This document shows, piece by piece, positions 25,298 to 34,895 of a DNA stretch of 64,000 nt (positions within the stretch are counted from its first letter, which is position 1; each line of letters begins with the position of its first letter). The translations under genes and the position numbers were made by a program. The notes under the pieces are model-generated. The model was not told where the DNA came from. It saw nothing but the letters and a program-made list of their open reading frames with translations, and made no database searches. The DNA comes from CAMCXE01 sp036520615 (GTDB taxonomy: Bacteria > Pseudomonadota > Gammaproteobacteria > Pseudomonadales > Cellvibrionaceae), in assembly GCA_036520615.1 (NCBI GenBank), contig DATDJI010000083.1:1-64000 (forward strand), given 5' to 3'.

Positions 25298-25343
25298 GTT
25301 AATGCGTGATGTACATGCAGGGGATTCTCATGCCTATAGGTAG
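25269..25343 (+). CDS. Possible 24-residue leader peptide overlapping terminator
   Basis: ATG at 25269 has a very strong ribosome-binding site (GAGGAGG, six-base spacing). The 24 codons run through the terminator hairpin and its T run and stop at 25341-25343, overlapping the start of the next gene at 25330 in another frame. Such a layout fits translation-dependent control of termination. No conserved peptide is recognised. Confidence 0.3.
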   Translation: MAAIAVCVFLLMRDVHAGDSHAYR

Positions 25344-25710
25344 CAAAGCAAAATATTCGCAATCACAAAAAAGAAAAGCCGCTCATATTGAATCAAGTTA
25401 TGAGCATAAGGGTATGCCTGAAAAAAAGGCCACCGCTATAGCCTGGGCTACAGTAAATAAACAATCAGGCGGTGGGGAGCGTTCAGGCTCAGGTACGCAT
25501 AAGCCACAGCGTGACAAAGCAGCCGCGCGAAGAAATTCTGCCCAACATGCAGCTGCTAGTCAGCTTGAGAACCAGCGCGCAAAAGCCGCACCTAATTCGC
25601 TTGAATCGCAGACGAAGGTGGAATTATTAGCTATGGCTCGATTAAGACATATTAGTGGGCGATCTAATATGAGTAAGCAAGAGCTAATTCTTGCTCTACG
25701 CAGAAAATAA
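25330..25710 (+). CDS. Small basic protein of the 'plasmid stabilisation'-type family with Rho-N-like tail
   Basis: 126 residues from the ATG at 25330, which has AGGGGA upstream. The N-terminus (~20-50: SSYEHKGMPEKKATAIAWAT, then VNKQSGGG) is characteristic of small bacterial proteins often labelled plasmid stabilisation protein, although their role is unproven. The middle is Lys/Arg/Gln-rich and probably disordered. The last ~35 residues (TKVELLAMARLRHISGRS, then MSKQELILALRR) resemble the Rho N-terminal/SAP-like helix-turn motif that binds nucleic acids. These proteins commonly sit with stress genes such as KGG and DUF883 proteins, as here. Start could also be an ATG eight codons upstream, which is less likely. 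Confidence 0.8.
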   Translation: MPIGSKAKYSQSQKRKAAHIESSYEHKGMPEKKATAIAWATVNKQSGGGERSGSGTHKPQRDKAAARRNSAQHAAASQLENQRAKAAPNSLESQTKVELLAMARLRHISGRSNMSKQELILALRRK

Positions 25711-25877
25711 AAATTTTGCAATACTAATTTAATTAGACTTCGTCTTTCATGTAATACTAGTTTACTCTGATTAGACGTATGTTAATTACTTGCTCATATG
25801 CAATTAGTTTAAACGGCTTTCAAAAAGTTATCGCAGTACACTCTTGTGAGGGCTATTAAGCATGAGCGCTAACGGAC

Positions 25878-26927
25878 ATGGGTGCTGACGGGTTTGAATA
25901 TCTCCCCGAGTTAAAGTTATTACTCGGGGTGGTGGTGGTCGCTGTTATTTTAGGGATAACAGCTCCTTGGCTGATCAGGTTGATAGTCCGCCTGATCAGC
26001 TCTTTTTCGTTTTTGTGCAGTATTTTCGAACGCCTAAAATCTCCTGTTCATTTGTTAATTCCTTTAGTAGGCGTGCAAACGCTAGTACGCTCAGCGCCTG
26101 ATGATCTTTTATATATTTCTCTGGCGCGGCATTTCACTACTCTTGCCATTATTGCGGCTACCACATGGCTGGGCGTAAAAATAGTTAAGGCCGGGCGAGA
26201 CATCTTTTTACAGCGTCATCCGATTTTAGAGAGCGCTATTGGCGCTCGGCGTATTCAAACTCAAGCCAGAGTTTTGCTACAAATCCTAGTATTTTTTATC
26301 ATTTTATTCGGCATCGCCTGCATGTTAATGACGTTTCCTAGCGCCCACGAATATAGTGTTGGTATATTAGCTTCTGCAGGGTTTGCAGGCTTGGCTGTAG
26401 GCTTTGCAGCTACGCCTGTACTGGGTAATTTAATTGCTGGATTGCAGCTAGCAATTACTCAACCCATAAGCTTAGGTGATGTGGTAATTGTGGAAAATGA
26501 ATGGGGACGTGTCGAGGAAATTACCGCTACCTATGTCGTTATTAAAATCTGGGATGACCGCCGCCTAATTGTACCTTTACAGTATTTTATTGAACGCCCA
26601 TTTCAAAACTGGACGCGGACAAGTACCGATATAATCGGCGCGGTGTTTTTATGGGTGGATTATTCACTGCCTTTAGAGCCCTTGCGTAAAGAATTAAATG
26701 AAATGTGCCAGCAGGCAAGTCAGTGGTGGGATGGCAGAGTATGTTTAGTACAAGTTACCGATGCCACTGAGCAGTCAATGCAGCTACGCGTGTTGGTCAG
26801 CTCAAAAGATTCATCCAGCAATTGGGATTTGCGCTGCTTTGTTCGCGAAAAATTAACTTATTTTATCAGCGCCAATTACCCTAAATGTTTTTCAGCGGTG
26901 CACGCTGAGCAATTTTCCCTTCTATAA
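25878..26927 (+). CDS. MscS-family mechanosensitive ion channel
   Basis: 349 residues. Three or more membrane helices (~12-34, ~80-105, ~130-152) precede the pore-lining TM3, residues ~167-195, rich in Gly/Ala (ASAGFAGLAVGFAATPVLGN, then LIAGLQLAITQPISLGD), diagnostic of MscS. The cytosolic beta domain (VVIVENEWGRVEEITATYV, IVPLQYFIERPFQNW) and a C-terminal alpha/beta part follow. It opens under membrane tension to release solutes on hypo-osmotic shock. The position between treS and treZ suits an osmolyte role: the cluster makes trehalose and could vent it. The start is the ATG at 25878; no strong ribosome-binding site is seen. Confidence 0.92.
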   Translation: MGADGFEYLPELKLLLGVVVVAVILGITAPWLIRLIVRLISSFSFLCSIFERLKSPVHLLIPLVGVQTLVRSAPDDLLYISLARHFTTLAIIAATTWLGVKIVKAGRDIFLQRHPILESAIGARRIQTQARVLLQILVFFIILFGIACMLMTFPSAHEYSVGILASAGFAGLAVGFAATPVLGNLIAGLQLAITQPISLGDVVIVENEWGRVEEITATYVVIKIWDDRRLIVPLQYFIERPFQNWTRTSTDIIGAVFLWVDYSLPLEPLRKELNEMCQQASQWWDGRVCLVQVTDATEQSMQLRVLVSSKDSSSNWDLRCFVREKLTYFISANYPKCFSAVHAEQFSLL

Positions 26928-27031
26928 CTAAATAGCTATTTTAAGACGCATAGGAGAAAGCCAAACTATAGCCAAAGCCCCAGGTAATGCGGATAAATTT
27001 CTACGTTCGTATTTGGTCCTAAACCCAAATC

Positions 27032-27058
27032 AACTTGGCGATCGCTGGAGAACTTGGC
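27032..27058. repeat. Direct repeat AACTTGGC upstream of treZ
   Basis: AACTTGGC occurs at 27032-27039 and 27051-27058, 19 bp apart (about two helical turns), about 70-95 bases before the treZ start. A dimeric regulator site is possible; this is inference. Confidence 0.3.
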
Positions 27059-27125
27059 AAAAATAAAGAAACTGGTTTTTTATTTGGGATTTATTTTTTT
27101 ATCTTCATTGCGGGGCTAAACACTG

Positions 27126-28928
27126 ATGTCAACTTATAAAGAGCGCGCCGGTGCGTTTGTCAATGAAGATGGCACAACTCGATTTGCGCTCTGGGCGCCG
27201 GATGCCCATACAGTTGCTATCAATTTAAATAAAAACCCAGCGTTAAATGAAACTCAAGTGTTTGAATTATCTCCCGCTGACGATGGCTGGTTTGCAGCGA
27301 CAATTCAATGCGGGGCAGGTACGCATTATAGTTATACCATCGACGGAAGAATTACCGTGCCGGACCCGGCCTCCCGTGCGCAGCAGGATGATGTACATAG
27401 CGATAGCATAGTGGTCGATCACAAGTACCCGTGGAAAACGCATAATTGGCAAGGTCGGCCCTGGCATGAGACGGTTATTTATGAATTACATGTAGGCCTG
27501 TTCGGTGGGTTTGCACAGGTCGAGGCGTATTTGCCGAAATTGGTAGAGCTGGGTGTTACCGCTATAGAGCTAATGCCGATTAATGAATTTCCCGGCCGAA
27601 GAAATTGGGGCTACGACGGCATTTTATTGTTTGCACCTGAATCGTCCTATGGCACGCCAGATCAGTTAAAAAGCTTAATTGATACTGCTCACAGTTTAGG
27701 CTTAATGGTTTTTCTCGATGTCGTTTACAACCATTTTGGTCCATCTGGTAATTACATACACGAATATGCACATGAATTTTTCCGCGAGGATATTCAAACG
27801 CCTTGGGGCGCAGCCATTGATTTTCGCAAACCACAGGTGCGTAATTTTTTTGCCGAAAACGCACTTATGTGGGTGCTTGATTATCGTGTGGATGGTTTAC
27901 GCTTTGATGCGGTACATGCCATTAGCGAAAAAGATTTTTTAGTAGAACTTGCCGCACGTATTCGTAATGTAGTACCAGATGGTAGATATCTGCATTTAAT
28001 TCTGGAAAACGAAGATAACGGCGCAACCTTATTAACGCAGGGCTTCGATGCGCAGTGGAATGATGATGGGCACAATATTTTGCATCATCTGCTCACCAAC
28101 GAAACTGAGCGCTATTACGCCAATTATTTAGAATCGCCTACTGAAAAACTTGCCCGCTGTTTAAATGAGGGATTTATTTACCAAGGGGAAAATATGATTA
28201 ACGGGCGCCCACGCGGTGAGCCGTCTAGCCATTTGCCACCAACGGCATTTGTTTTATTTCTGCAAAATCACGATCAAGTAGGCAATCGCGCCTTCGGAGA
28301 GCGGCTAGCTATTCTTGTTGAGGCTAATTTGCTCAAATCTGCAGTGGCGCTTATGTTGCTATCGCCGATGATTCCGCTGTTATTTATGGGCGAAGAGTGG
28401 GGCACTCGCCAACCATTTTTATTTTTTACTGATTACGATGAGGACTTAGGTAAAGCCGTGTGTGAAGGCCGGCGTAAAGAATTTGGCGAATGCGCCCATA
28501 CCGCTAGCGATGAAGCCTGGGGGCAAATTCCCGATCCTAATGCACCAAGTACCTTTAACGATTCGGTATTTAATTCAGCGGCACATAATACGCAGGAACA
28601 CACAAGCTGGTGGAATTTTTATCAGCATTTATTAATGTTGCGCAAAAGTGAAATAGTGCCACGTTTAGTGGGCGCTCGCTCTATAGGAGTAACCCCAGTA
28701 GCAGAGCGCGCACTTGTAGCGCATTGGCAGTTAGGTGATGGACATTTATTAAGTATTTACTTAAACCTTTCTACTCAGCATATAACGCTATCGGTGAGGG
28801 AGGATAATTGGAGCAATAAAAGAGTGTTATTTCAGCATGGCCTAGGCGAGGGGGCAGATCGATTAAATGTATTACCCCCTGCAAGTATTATCGTCACACT
28901 CTCAGAAAATCCTAGCGACGCTGTATAA
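27126..28928 (+). CDS. treZ: Malto-oligosyltrehalose trehalohydrolase
   Basis: 600 residues, the usual TreZ length. An N-terminal carbohydrate-binding beta domain (~5-95: RFALWAPDAHTVAINL) leads to a GH13 barrel with WHETVIYELHVGLF, GVTAIELMPINEFPG, NWGYDG, DVVYNHFGPSGNY, nucleophile Asp261 (GLRFDAVH), acid Glu294 (LILENEDN) and Asp383 (LQNHDQVGNRA). It releases trehalose from malto-oligosyl-trehalose made by TreY, which is encoded 190 bases downstream. The ATG at 27126 is followed by a normal family N-terminus. TreZ, TreY and GlgX together form the glycogen-to-trehalose route. Confidence 0.96.
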   Translation: MSTYKERAGAFVNEDGTTRFALWAPDAHTVAINLNKNPALNETQVFELSPADDGWFAATIQCGAGTHYSYTIDGRITVPDPASRAQQDDVHSDSIVVDHKYPWKTHNWQGRPWHETVIYELHVGLFGGFAQVEAYLPKLVELGVTAIELMPINEFPGRRNWGYDGILLFAPESSYGTPDQLKSLIDTAHSLGLMVFLDVVYNHFGPSGNYIHEYAHEFFREDIQTPWGAAIDFRKPQVRNFFAENALMWVLDYRVDGLRFDAVHAISEKDFLVELAARIRNVVPDGRYLHLILENEDNGATLLTQGFDAQWNDDGHNILHHLLTNETERYYANYLESPTEKLARCLNEGFIYQGENMINGRPRGEPSSHLPPTAFVLFLQNHDQVGNRAFGERLAILVEANLLKSAVALMLLSPMIPLLFMGEEWGTRQPFLFFTDYDEDLGKAVCEGRRKEFGECAHTASDEAWGQIPDPNAPSTFNDSVFNSAAHNTQEHTSWWNFYQHLLMLRKSEIVPRLVGARSIGVTPVAERALVAHWQLGDGHLLSIYLNLSTQHITLSVREDNWSNKRVLFQHGLGEGADRLNVLPPASIIVTLSENPSDAV

Positions 28929-29119
28929 AAATTTGCAGCTGCCTGCGAAATATCAGCGGCACTTTTAATTAAAAACTTAGGTAAAAATGTGGGTGAAAAT
29001 ACCCAAAAAATCGCCGTGATTTAGTGATCTGGTTCACTAGTGTTCGCTAGCCCACAGACGCATAGCGGTAATTTTGAGAAAAAGGTGCTTCTGAATTTCC
29101 CCGTATAGAGCCCATCCCG

Positions 29120-32005
29120 ATGCCTGCAGTCAGTGCCACCGTACGTTTGCAATTTCATCGAGATTTTCCACTTGATGCAGCCATTCCTTTAGTCGCTTAT
29201 TTTAATCAATTAGGTATTAGCCATATTTACGCCTCACCGTTACTCAAAGCGCGCAGTGGGTCTATGCATGGTTACGATGTTGTAGACCCAAGCTGCGTTA
29301 ATCCCGACGTAGGCGGTGAAGCGGCGTTACAACGGCTGGTGGCGGAGCTTAGAAAATATCGCATGGGCTTGATTGTGGATATGGTATGTAACCATATGGC
29401 GGTTGGCGCAAGCGATAACCCCTGGTGGCAGGATGTTTTAACCTGGGGAATAAATAGCGCTTACGCGCGGTTTTTTGATATTCAGTGGAATTCGCCTGAC
29501 CCTTTACTCAAAGGCCAATTATTACTGCCGTTTTTACGAAGTGATTACGGTGAAGTGCTGGCAGCCGGGGAAATTACCCTGGAGTTTGATAGCGTGCGGG
29601 GAGCATTTTACGTCCAGCATGCCGATCACCAATGCCCCCTTTATCCGCCGAGTTATGGCCAGGTATTGCGCGCGGCGCAGCAAGAAGCGCTTAGAGCTTT
29701 GGCAGAGCAGTTCGACGCGCTGGAAGTAGACCCAAATTGCAAACAAAAAGCGGCGGATTTACAGCAGCAATTGCGCGTTGCGGCCGCACAACCGGCCATT
29801 GCCGAAGCTATAGCCCAAGCGTTGCGTAACTTTGAGCCCAAGCCTTTGGAATTTTCTGCGGTTGAAGCTCCTGGTAATCAGGATGCAGACGCAGTGGCTT
29901 CAGATCTTCATCCGGATTGGCTGAGTAATGAACCCTTACAGCGTTTACATCAATTGTTGGAGGCGCAGCATTTTCGCTTGGCAAGCTGGCGCACGGCAGC
30001 CGATGACATCAATTGGCGGCGGTTTTTTGATGTGAATGAACTCGGTGGCTTACGGGTAGAACGGCCGGAAGTATTCGCCGCCACCCATGCAAAAATTTTT
30101 CAGCTTATCGAACAGGGTTTGATCGATGGCCTGCGTATTGATCACGTGGATGGCCTGGCGCGGCCGCGTGGCTATTGCCGCAAATTGCGCCGCACGGTTA
30201 CGGCACTTGCAGCGCAACGCCCAGGTGAGCTCGCCCAGGACTACATCCCTTTGTATGTAGAGAAAATATTAGCAAGTCGAGAGGCGTTAGCGACTGATTG
30301 GCAGGTGGATGGCACGACCGGCTATGAGTTTATGAATGAAGTGTCCCTGCTGCAGCACGACCCACAGGGTGAGCTGGTGCTGGGCCAGCTGTGGCGCGAT
30401 ACCTCAGGCCGGTTAGGCTCGTTCGATGAGGAAGCCCGCGAGGCGCGGCGCTTGGTGTTAACCAGCAGCCTAGCAGGCGATGTAGAAATGGTAGCGCAGG
30501 GGCTGTTAACCATTGCGCGAGCGGATATTGCCACACGGGATCTGACGCTTGGGGCCATTCGCCGGGCGCTGGTGGAACTGGTGGTGAATTTCCCTGTGTA
30601 CCGCACTTACTCCGGAGTTTGTGGCCGTTCAGAACAGGACGAAGCAGTGTTTGCTCAGGCGATGGCCGGCGCGCGCTCAACTCTGGTGGAGACCGACTGG
30701 CCATTACTTGAATATTTGGAGCGTTGGCTGGGTGGCCAGGTATTGCATCAGCTACCGCCTAATCCTACGCGTGCACTGCGCCGAAGGGTGTTGGCGCGTT
30801 TCCAACAATTAACCTCGCCTGCCGCGGCTAAAGCCGTGGAAGACACCGCCTGTTATCGCTCCGCCGTTTTGCTCTCACGCAACGATGTGGGGTTCGACCC
30901 TCAATGTTTTAGCGCACCGATGACAGAGTTCCATGCCCGCTGTGTTGAGCGCAGCGGTAAATTTCCGGCCAATATGCTCACGACGGCTACTCACGATCAC
31001 AAACGCGGCGAGGACACTCGCGCCCGTCTGGCGGTTATTAGCGAGCGCGCTGGTTGGTGGGCCGAGAAAATTCAATATTGGCAAAACCTCGCGCAACCGC
31101 TGCGTGCTCAATTTGCTGAGGGGCCTGCGCCTTCGGCGGGCGATGAGTTGATTCTGTATCAAAACCTAGTCGGCAGCTGGCCACTTACACTCAAATTGGA
31201 CGACGAACAGGGCCTTACGCTCTTTTTAGAGCGCCTGCACCGCTGGCAGGAAAAAGCCCTGCGAGAAGCCAAATTACGCACGAGCTGGGGCGCACCTAAT
31301 GGTGATTATGAGGCTGCCTGCAAAGACTTTCTTACCCGTTTAATCAGCGGAGATGACACGTTCCGTTTGCGCCGGGATATAGCCGCCGCCGCACAATCGT
31401 TGGCTGCGGCCGGGGCGTTAAACAGTCTCACTCAATGCCTGTTGCGCATGACGGCGCCGGGCGTACCGGATTTGTATCAAGGCGGGGAGTTTTGGGATTT
31501 CAGCTTTGTGGACCCGGACAACCGCCAACCAGTGGATTTTCCAGCCCGAATAGATGCTCTTCTAGCCCATACACACCCGCAAGAGCTACTCAAAAATTGG
31601 CGCGACGGGTGCATTAAACAATGGTTAATCGCCCAAACTCTGCGCGCGCGCAGGGCTCATTCGGAGCTATTCCTCGCAGGTGATTATCAGCCGTTAAGCG
31701 TCACGGGTGACGAAGCAAACTCCGTCGTGGCATTTGCGCGCGCGCATGGCTCTGAACTTGTAATCGTTATAGCTCCACGCCTAACTGCGCACCTGCTCAA
31801 TGACAGTCCCGATCCACATATCCCGGCTGCTGCTTGGGGTGATACCCGGGTAATCCTGCCCGCAACCATAAGGAATAGGCATTTTGAAAGCGCCTTAAAT
31901 GCGCTGCAATTTGAGGCGAGCGACAACCGCCTTTTTCTGCGGGAGGTTTTAGCCGATCTGCCCGTTAACATTTTGTTTTCTGCAACTTTGTCTAAGGAGA
32001 CATAG
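29120..32005 (+). CDS. treY: Malto-oligosyltrehalose synthase
   Basis: 961 residues. GH13 enzyme with TreY hallmarks: ATVRLQFHRDFPLDAAIPLV, LGISHIYASPLLKARSGSMH, GLIVDMVCNHMAV, Asp341 (GLRIDHVDGLARP), Glu381 in PLYVEKIL, and TTATHDHKRGEDTRAR. It rearranges the reducing-end alpha-1,4 bond of malto-oligosaccharides into the alpha,alpha-1,1 bond of trehalose. The stop is followed after two bases by the DUF2934 gene, then glgX, so the three are co-transcribed. The ribosome-binding site is weak. Its base composition looks richer in GC than treZ upstream, which may point to different histories of the two genes. Confidence 0.96.
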   Translation: MPAVSATVRLQFHRDFPLDAAIPLVAYFNQLGISHIYASPLLKARSGSMHGYDVVDPSCVNPDVGGEAALQRLVAELRKYRMGLIVDMVCNHMAVGASDNPWWQDVLTWGINSAYARFFDIQWNSPDPLLKGQLLLPFLRSDYGEVLAAGEITLEFDSVRGAFYVQHADHQCPLYPPSYGQVLRAAQQEALRALAEQFDALEVDPNCKQKAADLQQQLRVAAAQPAIAEAIAQALRNFEPKPLEFSAVEAPGNQDADAVASDLHPDWLSNEPLQRLHQLLEAQHFRLASWRTAADDINWRRFFDVNELGGLRVERPEVFAATHAKIFQLIEQGLIDGLRIDHVDGLARPRGYCRKLRRTVTALAAQRPGELAQDYIPLYVEKILASREALATDWQVDGTTGYEFMNEVSLLQHDPQGELVLGQLWRDTSGRLGSFDEEAREARRLVLTSSLAGDVEMVAQGLLTIARADIATRDLTLGAIRRALVELVVNFPVYRTYSGVCGRSEQDEAVFAQAMAGARSTLVETDWPLLEYLERWLGGQVLHQLPPNPTRALRRRVLARFQQLTSPAAAKAVEDTACYRSAVLLSRNDVGFDPQCFSAPMTEFHARCVERSGKFPANMLTTATHDHKRGEDTRARLAVISERAGWWAEKIQYWQNLAQPLRAQFAEGPAPSAGDELILYQNLVGSWPLTLKLDDEQGLTLFLERLHRWQEKALREAKLRTSWGAPNGDYEAACKDFLTRLISGDDTFRLRRDIAAAAQSLAAAGALNSLTQCLLRMTAPGVPDLYQGGEFWDFSFVDPDNRQPVDFPARIDALLAHTHPQELLKNWRDGCIKQWLIAQTLRARRAHSELFLAGDYQPLSVTGDEANSVVAFARAHGSELVIVIAPRLTAHLLNDSPDPHIPAAAWGDTRVILPATIRNRHFESALNALQFEASDNRLFLREVLADLPVNILFSATLSKET

Positions 32006-32007
32006 CC

Positions 32008-32349
32008 ATGACCACTTTCGATGAACGGGTACGTGAATGCGCCCACCAAATTTGGATAGCTGAAGGTAAACCGGAAGGCCAGGCCTACCGTCACTGGGAA
32101 ACTGCCTGCAGGCTCACTGAAATGTGGGCTGGCGGCACATTCCGGCCTGCAACGTCTGTACCGAGCAAAGAGACAACAACTGGCGAGATGGAAACCCAGT
32201 TTGTCCACGCAGTGGAATCTGAGCCTTCACCGGCCCCGGCAATTTCCCTTATTGATACCGGGCCGATCGGCATTCCGCTGGAAGCCAAAAAAGCTGCCAA
32301 GCCATCCAAACCAAAAAAAGCCAAAGCCACCGAAGACGGGCCGGCCTAA
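32008..32349 (+). CDS. DUF2934 protein within trehalose operon
   Basis: 113 residues. The first ~35 residues form a DUF2934 motif: FDERVRECAHQIWIAEGKPE, then GQAYRHWETACRL. The rest is low-complexity, Pro/Ala/Lys-rich and probably disordered, ending in a KKAKATED-type basic tail. DUF2934 is a short helix-hairpin often found in genes next to trehalose and glycogen enzymes; the function is unknown. AAGGAG lies 8 bases before the ATG, inside the end of treY. With treY two bases upstream and glgX 30 bases downstream, it may regulate or tether these enzymes (inference). Confidence 0.85.
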   Translation: MTTFDERVRECAHQIWIAEGKPEGQAYRHWETACRLTEMWAGGTFRPATSVPSKETTTGEMETQFVHAVESEPSPAPAISLIDTGPIGIPLEAKKAAKPSKPKKAKATEDGPA

Positions 32350-32379
32350 CTGCTCATTGAGCGCAGGAGGAAGCACACT

Positions 32380-34527
32380 ATGAATACCAAGCTGCGAGAG
32401 AGTGATCTTGTTCAGTGTTCTAACGTTATCGAGGGGCGCCCGTTTCCATTGGGCGCCACCTGGGACGGAAAAGGGGTGAATTTCGCCATCTTCTCCGCTC
32501 ATGCCACTAAGGTCGAACTTTGCCTTTTTGATGACGAAGGTAAAGCTGAACTTGAGCGTATAGAACTGCCCGAATATACGGACGAGATCTGGCACGGCTA
32601 TATGCCGAATCTGCAGCCGGGACAAGTCTATGGCTACCGAGTATACGGCCCCTACGAGCCGCAAAACGGGCACCGGTTTAACCACAATAAGTTGCTTATT
32701 GACCCCTACGCCAAACAACTAGTGGGCGAGCTGATCTGGTCAGAATGCTTATTCGGTTACACCGTAGGTTCGCCCGATGGCGATTTGAGTTTTGACGAGC
32801 GCGACAGTGCGCCCTTCGTCCCTAAAGCACGTGTTATTGACCCTGCATTTGAGTGGAACGACAAAAGATCCCATCTCGTAGCGGCTGAAAACACCATTAT
32901 TTACGAGACACACGTGCGTGGCATTAGCATGCGCCACCCTTCAGTAGAGGATAACCTGCGCGGCACATTTGCGGGTTTGGGAACCCCAGAAATATTGCGC
33001 CACATTCGCGATTTGGGTGTAACCAGTGTCGAGCTGCTGCCCGTGCACGCGTTTGTGCATGACAATCATCTGCTTGAAAAGGGGCTGCGCAATTATTGGG
33101 GCTATAACAGCATCGCTTTTTTTGCACCGCATCCGGAATATTTAGCTAGCGGCCAATTGCGCGAATTCAAAGAAATGGCCGTAGCCGTGCACGAGGCCGG
33201 GCTAGAACTACTGCTCGACGTGGTTTACAACCACACTGCAGAAGGCAACGAGTTGGGGCCAACCCTGTCATTGCGCGGCATAGATAACGCCACCTATTAC
33301 CGGCTTATGCCCGATAACAAACGCTACTACGTCAATGATTCCGGCACGGGTAACACGTTAGATCTCGGGCACCCCTGTGTGCTGCGTTTGGTGACTGATT
33401 CGCTACGTTATTGGGTCTGCGATATGGGCGTTGATGGCTTTCGCTTTGATCTAGGCACGATACTCGCTCGCGAGGAAACTGGTTTTAACGATCGCCATGG
33501 CTTTCATACCGCCTGCCGCCAAGACCCGCTATTAAGCCAACGCAAACTAATCGCTGAACCCTGGGACTGTGGCATGGGCGGCTATCAAGTGGGCCGCTTT
33601 CCGCCTGGATGGATGGAATGGAACGACCGCTTTCGCGATACGGTGCGGGGCTTTTGGCGCGGCGATGAAGGCACTTTGCCCGAACTTGCCCACTGTCTTA
33701 CCGCATCGGGCGACCTGTTTAACTTGGGCGGGCGCAGGTCATTCGCTTCAGTCAATTTTGTAACTGCCCACGACGGTTTCACGTTACGCGATTTGGTCAG
33801 CTATAACGATAAACACAACGAAGCTAACGGCGATGAAAACCGTGACGGCACTGATAACAATTTATCCTGCAATTACGGTTCAGAAGGGCCTACGGATAAC
33901 GCCGATATCAATGCTTTGCGCCTACGCCAAATGCGCAATTTATTGGCGAGCCTGATGTTTGCTCAGGGCACGCCAATGATGGTAGCCGGCGATGAATTCG
34001 GCCACAGCCAAGGCGGCAATAACAATGTTTATTGCCAGGACAACGAGGGCAGTTGGCTGGATTGGAACTGGAATGATGAAGCAAAAGAATTATTAGAATT
34101 CACACGCCGAATTATTCACCTGCGCCATGCTTATCCGATCTTGCGCCGTGGCCGCTTTTTGGTGGGGAATTATAATGAGGAAATAGGCGTTAAGGATGTC
34201 ACCTGGGTTGCCCCTTCAGGAGCTGAAATGGCCGATGAAGACTGGGGGAACGCCGGTGCAGCCTGCTTAGGCATGATTATGGACGGACGCGCGCAACCCA
34301 CAGGCGTACGCCGCCGCGGCGATGACGCAACTCTGCTGCTCATCCTCAATGCACATGTGGACGCAATTAATTTCACATTACCCGAAGTGGCTCAAGGCAA
34401 AGGCTGGACGCGCCTGCTCGATACCAACTGCCCAGAGCAAAATACAGGCTCTGCTGATAACTATGAATTTAAACAGGAATTTATTGTTACAGCGCGCTCG
34501 TTACTTTTGTTTGAATTGCAAAAATAA
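32380..34527 (+). CDS. glgX: Glycogen debranching enzyme GlgX/TreX
   Basis: 715 residues. N-terminal CBM48 (~20-125: FPLGATWDGKGVNFAIFSAH), then a GH13_11 barrel with YETHVRGISM, GVTSVELLPVHAFV, NYWGYNSIAFFAP, DVVYNHTAEGNELGPTLS, Asp357 (GFRFDLGT), Glu393 (LIAEPWDCG) and Asp465 (TAHDGFTLRDLVSYN). It hydrolyses alpha-1,6 branches of glycogen and frees the linear malto-oligosaccharides used by TreY. AGGAGGA lies upstream of the ATG. In the treY operon it would act as TreX. A 12-bp hairpin follows the stop. Confidence 0.95.
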   Translation: MNTKLRESDLVQCSNVIEGRPFPLGATWDGKGVNFAIFSAHATKVELCLFDDEGKAELERIELPEYTDEIWHGYMPNLQPGQVYGYRVYGPYEPQNGHRFNHNKLLIDPYAKQLVGELIWSECLFGYTVGSPDGDLSFDERDSAPFVPKARVIDPAFEWNDKRSHLVAAENTIIYETHVRGISMRHPSVEDNLRGTFAGLGTPEILRHIRDLGVTSVELLPVHAFVHDNHLLEKGLRNYWGYNSIAFFAPHPEYLASGQLREFKEMAVAVHEAGLELLLDVVYNHTAEGNELGPTLSLRGIDNATYYRLMPDNKRYYVNDSGTGNTLDLGHPCVLRLVTDSLRYWVCDMGVDGFRFDLGTILAREETGFNDRHGFHTACRQDPLLSQRKLIAEPWDCGMGGYQVGRFPPGWMEWNDRFRDTVRGFWRGDEGTLPELAHCLTASGDLFNLGGRRSFASVNFVTAHDGFTLRDLVSYNDKHNEANGDENRDGTDNNLSCNYGSEGPTDNADINALRLRQMRNLLASLMFAQGTPMMVAGDEFGHSQGGNNNVYCQDNEGSWLDWNWNDEAKELLEFTRRIIHLRHAYPILRRGRFLVGNYNEEIGVKDVTWVAPSGAEMADEDWGNAGAACLGMIMDGRAQPTGVRRRGDDATLLLILNAHVDAINFTLPEVAQGKGWTRLLDTNCPEQNTGSADNYEFKQEFIVTARSLLLFELQK

Positions 34528-34548
34528 CGACTAGTCTTTCCTTTCTTC

Positions 34549-34577
34549 GCTATGCCTCTCCTCTGGAGAGGCATAGC
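34549..34577 (+). terminator. Hairpin after glgX
   Basis: GCTATGCCTCTC (34549-34560), loop CTCTG, GAGAGGCATAGC (34566-34577). A perfect 12-bp stem 21 bases after glgX; there is no T run, so termination is likely but not certain. Confidence 0.6.
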
Positions 34578-34895
34578 AATCCTCATGCGTATTCCGAGTA
34601 TTAAAGGAGTATTGCTCAATTTGATTGTTATAGCCGTTTTTAATGCAGCCCCTTTACATTACAAAAAACCTAACAACAATTTTTAGTGATGCTAAGCGGT
34701 ATTTAGCAATGCTGTGCCACATTTCTATGACACTATTCTTAAGTAAAAGCCGTATGTAACCCTGCTAAATAAGTGTGTTGTCGCACAGACGGTTTATAGG
34801 CTAAACCTCTAATGTTTGTCCCTAGGTTAGTTTTGTGCCATGTAATTTACCGCTCTAATCTACAGCTGTTCAAAACACATCAGAGGAACGAAACC
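34578..34895. other. Promoter-containing spacer
   Basis: About 320 bases between glgX and the DUF883 gene. No structure stands out; it probably contains the promoter of the DUF883 gene. Confidence 0.35.

Noticed and set aside
31687..32208. 173-codon minus-strand ORF at the end of treY
   Set aside because: It overlaps treY and the DUF2934 gene, both of which have strong family motifs.
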